Under the pieces are notes generated by a model, which was given only the letters and a program-made list of their open reading frames with translations, made no database searches and had not been told where the DNA came from. Both the position numbers and the translations under genes were made by a program. Below are positions 56,759 through 64,000 of a DNA stretch of 64,000 nucleotides, in pieces. The stretch is taken from assembly GCA_002286715.1 (NCBI GenBank), contig NSJX01000001.1, positions 1,223,925 through 1,287,924 on the forward strand. The letters are read 5' to 3'. Source of the DNA: Dentipellis sp. KUC8613 (Eukaryota; Basidiomycota; Agaricomycetes; Russulales; Hericiaceae). Positions within the stretch are counted from its first letter, which is position 1; every line of letters starts with the position of its first letter.

Positions 56759-58027
56759 CTATCTCGAAGATGGGAAGATATCCACTCCATGAGATTCGAA
56801 CAGCCTCTGTACGTTATACCGGTGGATGCTCCGTAGCTTGGGCTCGTCGGTCTGATAGAAGTCCTGCAGCTGGTTCTCAAACCATTTAACAGTATCTTGA
56901 GGAACAGCTAGAAAATGGCGGAACGGTAAAATAGCCGGGCGTCAGCATCAACCTTTCCCATGGCCCACTGCGACGTGACGTACCCGGGAAGTCAGAACCC
57001 CAGACGATACGCTCGCTGACACCCCACGCCTCCAGAGCACTCAACGTGCCCTTACCTGAGCTGAGCGCTGCATCCCACCAGCACTTCTTGAATTCCTCCA
57101 AAATTTCATCTTCGGATAGCTCCGAGCCCATGTAATGAGACAGGGCGGCGACGCGGGGCGCTAGGAACGCGGCGCTTCCACCTAGATGGGCGAGCAGTAA
57201 CGCGATGTTTGGCCAGCGACGCGTCTTGCCAGTAACGATGAGATGGAAGAGTGCCTTGTAAGTCTCATTCGGGACCTATCATCGCCCTATCAAAAATCGC
57301 ACACCAGAGACTGCGAGGCTGCGTACCTCTGAGATGGGCAGTCCTAAGGTCTCGTGAGGATATGGGGTTGATGAAGGCGTTTGGGACCCGTGCAAAAAGA
57401 TCACGGCATTGCGTCGGTTAAGTTCTTCCCAGATGGGATCAAACATATCATCTCCAATGTATTCTGTAAGAAGAACAGCGTCAGGACGGGGCGCGCGTGG
57501 AGGTGCGGAAGTCAGGATAAATTGAAAAGGCTGAGGAACGGCGGACTCACTCGCGTCCGCGCCTTCACCGTAGGATGACGAAATGGCAATTCCGACCGCC
57601 TTGAGTTCGTCAAGCACGTAAGGAATTAGCTCCAAAGCACCTAGTAAAGCACGCCCGGTTAATTGATTTTTGCGAGATTTATCTCCTTCTTGCCTTTCAC
57701 GTCCGTCCAGTCACCAAGGCACCCCCAAAACGCGAAACGGCCTGCGTGTTGCACGCAGATGTCACGTAGAACGCCGTTTACAGACTTTGTGATTTCGTGC
57801 GGGTCGCCAATCGTCCCGTGAGGGAAGCCGGCGGGGGCGGACAGAATAGCAAGCTCGACGCCAAGCGCGTCCATGGCGCGCAGACTGATTTCAGGCGACC
57901 ACGGGAGATGTGCAGGCGGGGTGCGGAAGCCGACCGAGCGTGCGAGGGCAGCTTTGGGGTACATGGACGGAAATATGTGGTGGTGGACGTCAATGAGACG
58001 CGTCGGAGAGGTGGTGGTGGACGACAT
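56759..58027 (-). CDS. ACMSD-like amidohydrolase (amidohydrolase_2 family)
   Basis: Starts at 58027: 'TSPTRLIDVHHHIFPSMYPK' (metal-binding HxH), 'MDALGVELAILSAPAGFPHG', 'RDICVQHAGRFAFWGCLGDW'. Further exons encode 'LIPYVLDELKAVGIAISSSY', 'LLTEYIGDDMFDPIWEELNR', 'NAVIFLHGSQTPSSTPYPHE' (His), 'IALLLAHLGGSAAFLAPRVA' (His) and 'GVSERIVWGSDFP' with the catalytic Asp. The family includes 2-amino-3-carboxymuconate-semialdehyde decarboxylase, gamma-resorcylate decarboxylase and related metal-dependent decarboxylases of aromatic acids. The exact substrate is not deducible; a role in aromatic-compound turnover would suit a wood- or litter-decaying fungus. The last exon ends 'SHGVDIFPSSR'. Confidence 0.85.
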
Positions 58028-58662
58028 GGCTAGGGAGGACGAAGAGGGAGTGATTGACGGAGAGACGGATGCATGGGGCTTTATACTACACGGGTGAGCA
58101 CAGGGCGATCGCGTTTACGGAGGGGCCACGGAAGGCGCCGTGAGTAGAGTCTAATCAAGAAAGCCACGCGCCAGCACGCGCTTGAGCATCACCGGCCTTA
58201 CTTCCCACCATCACCAGAGGTGCATGTAGACCGGCGAACCCAGCTCATGCTCACCTGGGATTGGGAAAATCGGAGGCCCTGGAAAACGGAACGGCAGGCA
58301 GTGTCCATGGGTTCGCAGAGGCAAAAAGGGCATAGCTCAAGTCCCAATCAACATGATCAAGAAGGTACATTTGTTTACCGCCCGGCTTAGCACCGAGTAA
58401 TCCGGAATCGGTGGGGGATCAGCAGCAAACACAGTTGCAAAACGGGAAACCTTGAGAGATACGATCGGAATGTCAGAAAGACTATCAGAACACCGATAGA
58501 GTACATATAGTTTGATGTTCTACACGTCTGTTAGGACACCCGCATCTCTGGACTGCGACGAAAAAGCACACTCATACAAAGAACGCACCCGCAATCTGAT
58601 GAGTGTGTTCTACAAGGCACCATTCACGCTCGAATATACCACATCATCCTCACCGCGGCATC
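58028..58662. other. Intergenic region
   Basis: Promoter of the amidohydrolase gene and 3' region of the SDR gene. No gene, tRNA or repeat recognised. Confidence 0.4.
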
Positions 58663-59649
58663 CTATGCTGGGCGCCTGAATGGCTCACACTCTTTGGAAT
58701 CCCAGCTGACAAACTGCCCTGATAATTCCTTGGGGGCGCGCAGGGCGAGGGCGGCGATGACATAGCCCGCATCCTCCGGCTTAACAAGCTTGCCATCCTG
58801 GTGAACCTGGATGAAGCTTGCGTGGTCTTTCTGTGTCATGGAAGTGTTGCCTCTCGCGCGAATCTCAGCCTGCATCTGTATACACATGTCAAAATACAGT
58901 CGAAAGGAGATAAGCACATGACGAACTGCAGTATCGACCTTTCCCGGGCGCACGGCGACGGCAGTAATATCCGGTTCCTCGTTCGCGAGCGTCCTTGGAA
59001 TGGGCTATGAGAAATGGTGGCCATACATCAACAGAGCTCGGCGCACCTGCACAAACTGTTCAAGGCAGCCTTGCTGGCGTTGTAGGGCGCCCAGCCAGGC
59101 ACGCCGCCCGTCGCAGCGCCGGAGCTAACAAAAATGACTTTGCCGCCCGACTCACTGCGACGGAGCGCAGGAATCGTTGCTTGTAAGGCTGTTACGCACG
59201 AGAACAGGTTGACGTCAAAATGTGCCTTCCATGCCTCAGCGGTGCTGCGCGGCGAATCAAGGCGGGCGAGGGGGTCCAAGGTGCCGGCATTGAGGACGAG
59301 CGCGTCGAGATGACCATAGGTAGTTTCGATGCGAGCGAGCTCGGAGCGGAACGTGGACTCGTCGGCACTGATGATGAATGTATAGGATTAGAAGAGTGTA
59401 AACGCACAGGCAGATAAGGCTGACATGTCGCATTCTCGGAGAAAAAGAGAGTCTGCATTCTGCTTAGATAGCTGCTCGAGCTCAGGCGTGCGCGTGCGAG
59501 AAATGGCGAGTACGGAAGCGCCGAGACGGAGGAGGGTGTCGGCGACGGCAAGACCGAGGCCTCTGGAGAGGATGTCAGAGGAAGACGAGATGGAGGAAAG
59601 GAAAGAGAGACTTGGACGCGCCAGTGACGAGGACAAGAGGGTGGGCCAT
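58663..59649 (-). CDS. Short-chain dehydrogenase/reductase
   Basis: The ATG at 59649 and an intron of about 48 nt (GTCTCT...TCCAG) give the cofactor motif 'VLVTGASKGLGLAVADTLL' (TGxxxGxG). Next come 'ALVLNAGTLDPLARLD' (NAG), 'AWKAHFDVNLFSCVTALQAT', 'GGKVIFVSSGAATGGVPGWA' (catalytic Ser) and 'YNASKAALNSLCR' (YxxxK), followed by 'ITAVAVRPGKVDTA' and 'EDAGYVIAALALRAPKELSG'. Classical SDR, about 255 residues, cytosolic NAD(P)-dependent. The substrate is unknown; yeast relatives include Irc24 and the benzil reductase Yir036C. It has a 140 bp divergent promoter with PDB1, the tightest such arrangement after the REX3/LAG1 pair. Confidence 0.88.
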
Positions 59650-59789
59650 GGACGATTATATTATCGGATATTGTGAGTGGGACGATGACAAGCGCGTCGG
59701 ACACGCGCTGTTGACGGGTGTTTGTCAGCGTGCGTCCCCAAAAGATCGACGGCCAGCAAGCTGCTCTCTCCCTCTCCTCACTCTACTCC

Positions 59790-61224
59790 ATGGCTGCCCG
59801 CGCTTTCTCCCGCCTCGCGCCTGCTCTCTCCCATGCTCGTGTAGGCCCCTCCAACGCTGCCCGTCGCCATGCCATCCGTGCGTACGCGACAGAGGCCCAG
59901 CAAAACTCCGTGCGTCATGCGCGCTCCGATCTTGCCCTCCAGCTCATTCTCACCACAGATGACCGTCCGTGATGCCCTCAACCTCGCCATGGAGGAGGAA
60001 ATGCTTCGGGACGAGACCGTATTCATTCTCGGTGAGGAGGTTGCACGGTACAACGGCGCGTACAAGGCACGTATTGCATGTTCGCTGTCAACCCACACGC
60101 GCCTTGACATTCCGTGTAGGTCACCAAGGGTCTCATGGACAAGTTTGGTGAGAAGCGCGTTGTCGACACGCCTATCACGGAGATGGGTTTCGGAGGTTTG
60201 GCTGTTGGAGCTGCGCTCGCAGGCCTCCGACCCATGTACGTTATTCACCAGAAACGTCATCCCGAACGGCACTCACCCATTCATTTCCCCTAGTTGCGAG
60301 TTCATGACCTTCAACTTCGCCATGCAGGCGATTGATCAGATCGTCAACTCGGCCGGTAAGACATACTACATGTCCGGCGGGAATGTTCCATGCCCCGTCG
60401 TTTTCCGCGGGCCGAACGGTGCAGCCGCTGGTGTTGCCGCCCAGCACTCGCAGGACTACGCGTCGTGGTATGGTCAGATTCCGGGTTTGAAGGTGGTCAG
60501 CCCGTGGAGTGCGGAGGATTGCAAAGGTCTGCTCAAAGTAAGTAAGGAGTTCTTCGCGCTTTTCTTGTCGTCTAATTTGTGTTCTACCTTGTGAAGTCCG
60601 CAATCCGTGACCCCAATCCTGTCGTCTTCCTCGAGAATGAGATGCTTTATGGCCACGTATTCCCCATGTCCGAAGAGGCTATGTCCGACAACTTCCTTCT
60701 CCCAATTGGCAAGGCCAAGGTCGAGCGCGAGGGCTCTGATATCACCATCGTCGCGCACAGCAAAATGGTTACCCACAGTCTGGAGGCTGCTGATGAACTC
60801 GCCAAAGAGGGTGTTAAGGCGGAGGTGATCAACCTTCGCAGCATCCGCCCCCTTGACATCAACACCATCAAGGCATCTGTCAAGAAGACCAACCGGTTCG
60901 TGTACTATTCCGATTGTTCTGTTTCGGTCTGACTGACTTTTCAAAACAGCCTCGTCACGGTTGAGGGTGGCTTCCCTGGCTTTGGTGTCGGCTCTGAGAT
61001 CTGCGCGCAGATTGTCGAGAGCGAGGCATTCGATTACCTCGATGCGCCCGTTGAGCGTGTCACTGGCGCCGATGTCCCCACTCCTGTGCGTGCGGTCGTC
61101 ATCTCCTTTCTGCTGTTTCTAACCTTGCGCCTTCCAGTATGCCACCAACCTCGAGGCCCTTGCCTTCCCCGACACACCGCTGATCGTCAAGGTCGCAAAA
61201 CGCGCGCTCTACAGGACCAACTGA
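59790..61224 (+). CDS. PDB1: Pyruvate dehydrogenase E1 component, beta subunit
   Basis: The N-terminus '[20 protein letters not shown]' is a mitochondrial presequence ending near '[12 protein letters not shown]'. Mature body: '[20 protein letters not shown]', '[20 protein letters not shown]', '[20 protein letters not shown]', '[20 protein letters not shown]', '[20 protein letters not shown]', '[20 protein letters not shown]', '[20 protein letters not shown]', and a C-terminal domain '[20 protein letters not shown]'. With E1 alpha it forms the ThDP-dependent E1 enzyme that decarboxylates pyruvate and reductively acetylates the E2 lipoyl groups in the matrix. Length and motifs are complete. Seven exons with standard introns. 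It converges with HIS4, 228 bp apart. Confidence 0.95.
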
Positions 61225-61452
61225 GTTCGGTCTTTATTTATCCTAGACTTTGGGCATGCTTTGTTGCTAGTGCTATAGAGTTTTCTTATGACCCGGTCAT
61301 CGCGGCCACCTGGACTTTTAATCGGAATACCTTGTAATCACTCATGACAGACCTCAGGGAAGCCAGCTAGCAAGTCATCGTGCTCGAGTCATTGGTACAA
61401 TTGTATTTCCTTCAGATCTTCTCTAAATATTGTCACGGCCCGTACTCCCCTC

Positions 61453-64000
61453 TCATGCAGATGCCGCTAACCGGATGCGTACAGCGTTGGCGTGGGCTGA
61501 TAGGCCCTCGCAGTCTGCTAATGTTGCAACCACAGGTCCAAGCTCCTTCAGCCCTGCGGACGTCAGCTCTTGCGAGGTAATGTGTTTTTGGAAGGAGAGG
61601 GTGTTGACCCCGCTGAACTGCCGTGCGTAGCCGTTTGTTGGCAGGGTGTGGTTGGTCCCGGAGGCGTAGTCACCGCAGCTGGGGAAAGTTTCAGGTTCAC
61701 CGTGTCATGTGGTGATCGAAAAATGTGCTCACCTCTCCGGAGAGAACGGCCCGACGAAGACGCTGCCAGCGTTCTCCACGAGGGCGACCCGCGCGCTGGC
61801 ATCCTCCAGGTGTAAGATGAGATGTTCCGGCGCATAATCATTCGAGAAAGCGAGTGCCTCTTCGACTGTTTTGGTTCTGACGATGATGCTTTTGGGGATG
61901 GATTGCCTGAGGATGTCGACGCGCGAGAGCGCGTTGGCCTGCTTGTCGACCTCGGCTTCGATCGCGTCGATGGTGGACTCAGGCAGATCAACGGTGACCA
62001 GGACCACCTGCGAGTCCACACCGTGTTCGGCCTGGGACAGCAGGTCGGCAGCGACAAAGGCCGGGTTGCATGTGTGATCCGCTACGACCTGGTGCACCGA
62101 GTCCATAAGTAAGGCACCGCGCCCACGGTGGGCATTTTGTACTCACCAGCACCTCCGAGGGTCCTGCAGGCATGTCGATGGACACAAGCGCATCCGTATC
62201 GTTTTGGACGAGCATCTTCGCCGCCGTCACCCACTGGTTCCCAGGCCCAAAGATCTTGTCCACCTTCGGCACTGTCTCCGTCCCATACGCAAGCGCGGCC
62301 ACGGCCTGCCCTCCACCTGCCTTCAACACCGCCGACGCGCCCACGAGGTGCGCGACGTACATCACCTCCGGCGAGATGCTGCCATCGGGCCGGGGCGGCG
62401 TCGCGAGCACGACCTCCTTGCAACCCGCCACCTGCGCGGGGATGCCGAGCATGAGGGCTGTCGAGGGCAGAATCGCCGTGCCGCCGGGGACATACAGTCC
62501 GACACGCGCGATGGGCCGCGCGAAGCGCGAGCACACGACGCCGGGCATCGTCTCGACGACGAGCGCTGCGTCCCGTGCCTGCGCCGCGTGGAACTTGTGG
62601 ATGTTTGCGTACGCGGTGTCGATCGCGGCGCGCATGTCTGGCGCGACCTGCATGCTCGCGGGCGCGAAGGGCGGGAAGACGACGGTCGACGTTAGCTGCG
62701 CGCGGTCGAACTTGGCGGTGAGCTCGAGCAGCGCGGCGTCGCCGCGCGCGCGAACGTCGTCGACGATCGGCTTGACCTTGGCGATCATCTCGTCGAATTT
62801 GAGCACGGGGCGCCGGAGGAGCTGCGCACGCTCGGCGGGCGTAGTGGAGGCGAGGTCGTACGAGCGCATGCGGATGGGGCCATTGGGGGCGGGGGCAGAG
62901 GTTGAGGGAGCCGGGGCGGGGGCGGGCGGGGCAGCGGGCTTGGCGGCCCACTGGGGCTTCGCGTTGCCTGGCCGGCGAGTCACCTTGCGTGCTTTTTTGT
63001 CGAGAGACTTCTCGATGTCCGCGATGCTGACTCCTGCCGCGACGCAGCGCGTGAGCGCAAAGTAGAGCAGATCCGCAGCTTCAAAGGCCACCTCTTCTTT
63101 CGTCCCCGCGCTGCACAGCTCGTCCGCTTCTTCCATGATCTTCGAACGGAGAAGCTGCGCATCATTGAACAGTCGACGCGTATAGGAGCCTTCCGGTGCC
63201 GAGGCTAGGCGGGACTGCAAAGTCTCCTCCAGCGCGGACAGGCCGTTGATGGCGCCGAAGCATGAGGTTCGATTCAGGTGGCAGAAGCCGGCCCCGTGCT
63301 GTATGACGCTGAACTCGAGGCTGTCGTTATCGCAGTCGAGCCGGATGCGAACGACGTCCTGGGTTGCACCTGACGTCTCTCCCTTTCTCCAGAGACCGTG
63401 CTTGCGCGACTGGTAAACACCCTTGCCGGTGATGATGCTCTCTTTGAGAGATTCGCGAGAGGAATAGACGAGGCCGAGCGAACGGCCGCCTTGGAGGTGG
63501 GAAGACACAACTGTGGGGAAGAGACCGTCGGGACGGTCGGACACGACTGGGGCGAGGAACGCATCGGCAACGTTGAGCTGAGTCGAGCTGGACTTGGACA
63601 CGGTGAGCTGGGAAGTAGGGAGTATGAGGGCTGCGCCTGCACCAATGAGTTCCCGGATATTGGACGGCGAAGGTAGTTCGGCGGACGTGCTGAGAACGAA
63701 GATCGAAGAGCCGGCGAAGAATTGGGAGACAGAGGAGATAAGATCCAGCTCCAGTGTGGGCGACTTGAGCAGTACGCCGGACACACCGCTGCGTACCTTG
63801 TCGGAAACCGCGTTCGCATTCGCGACGTCTAGGAGCAGAACGAGGCGTTCCACTGGGACGAGACCGATGAGTTCGGTGGCCCATGCGAGGGGCACAATGA
63901 CCTTTTCTATGCCAGAGTCCAACCAGGAGATAATTTCGTCTGCGTCCACCGATGTATCGTGATCTACGAGGATGTAGCACTCGTGCTCCGGGAATGTTGT
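61453..64000 (-). CDS. HIS4: HIS4-type trifunctional histidine biosynthesis enzyme (5' end outside window)
   Basis: The coding frame is still open at base 64000, so about the first 50-60 residues lie beyond the edge. Order of domains: N-terminal region ('[20 protein letters not shown]'), PRA-cyclohydrolase ('[20 protein letters not shown]', '[18 protein letters not shown]'), PRA-PP pyrophosphohydrolase ('[20 protein letters not shown]', '[16 protein letters not shown]'), an Ala/Pro linker, then histidinol dehydrogenase ('[18 protein letters not shown]', '[14 protein letters not shown]', '[10 protein letters not shown]', '[16 protein letters not shown]', '[10 protein letters not shown]', '[15 protein letters not shown]'). 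It carries out steps 2, 3, 9 and 10 of histidine synthesis. The stop at 61453-61455 gives the end 'RIRLAASA'. At least two introns (near 61690 and 62110) split the 3' part. Confidence 0.95.

Overview
The window looks like nuclear DNA of a filamentous basidiomycete, most likely an Agaricomycete. Nearly every gene is split by many 48-60 nt GT-AG introns, intergenic spaces are short, neighbouring genes often share divergent promoters, and the best protein matches I can recall are fungal. No rRNA, tRNA, CRISPR array or bacterial operon is visible. All identifications are from reading the sequence and from memory of protein families; no database search was run.

Layout. 0.3-8.2 kb: an SSD1-type RNB-domain RNA-binding protein, a BTB/POZ-like protein and an Rpr2/Rpp21-type RNase P subunit. 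8.4-16.7 kb: a head-to-tail array of four RTA1-like seven-helix membrane proteins, all on the minus strand. 17.3-24.9 kb: a small putative gene, VID27, the AP-1 sigma adaptin and a REX3-type exonuclease. 25.0-32.1 kb: two tandem ceramide synthase (LAG1/LAC1) genes with a hAT-transposase-derived gene between them; the second copy has lost or replaced its first exon. 32.4-36.7 kb: a GFD2-like RNase-H-fold protein, the centromeric histone CENP-A (divergent promoter with two MCB boxes) and a protein with a HeLo/MLKL-N-like helical bundle. 37.4-46.3 kb: a large disordered coiled-coil protein, an inactivated partial copy of RRN7, intact RRN7 (Pol I initiation factor) and an ERJ5-like ER J-protein. 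47.5-52.6 kb: glutamine synthetase and a conserved fungal protein of unknown role. 52.7-64 kb: metabolic genes (NAD-isocitrate dehydrogenase subunit 1, an alpha/beta hydrolase, an ACMSD-like amidohydrolase, an SDR, pyruvate dehydrogenase E1 beta, and HIS4, cut by the window edge).

How they fit together. Most of the window is housekeeping. The accessory signals are the RTA1 array, the ceramide synthase duplication with its hAT gene, the RRN7 duplication, and the HeLo/MLKL-like protein. RTA1-family proteins include the yeast sphingoid-base transporter Rsb1, and ceramide synthases consume sphingoid bases, so a sphingolipid theme is possible; housekeeping genes separate the two clusters, so this is only a hypothesis.
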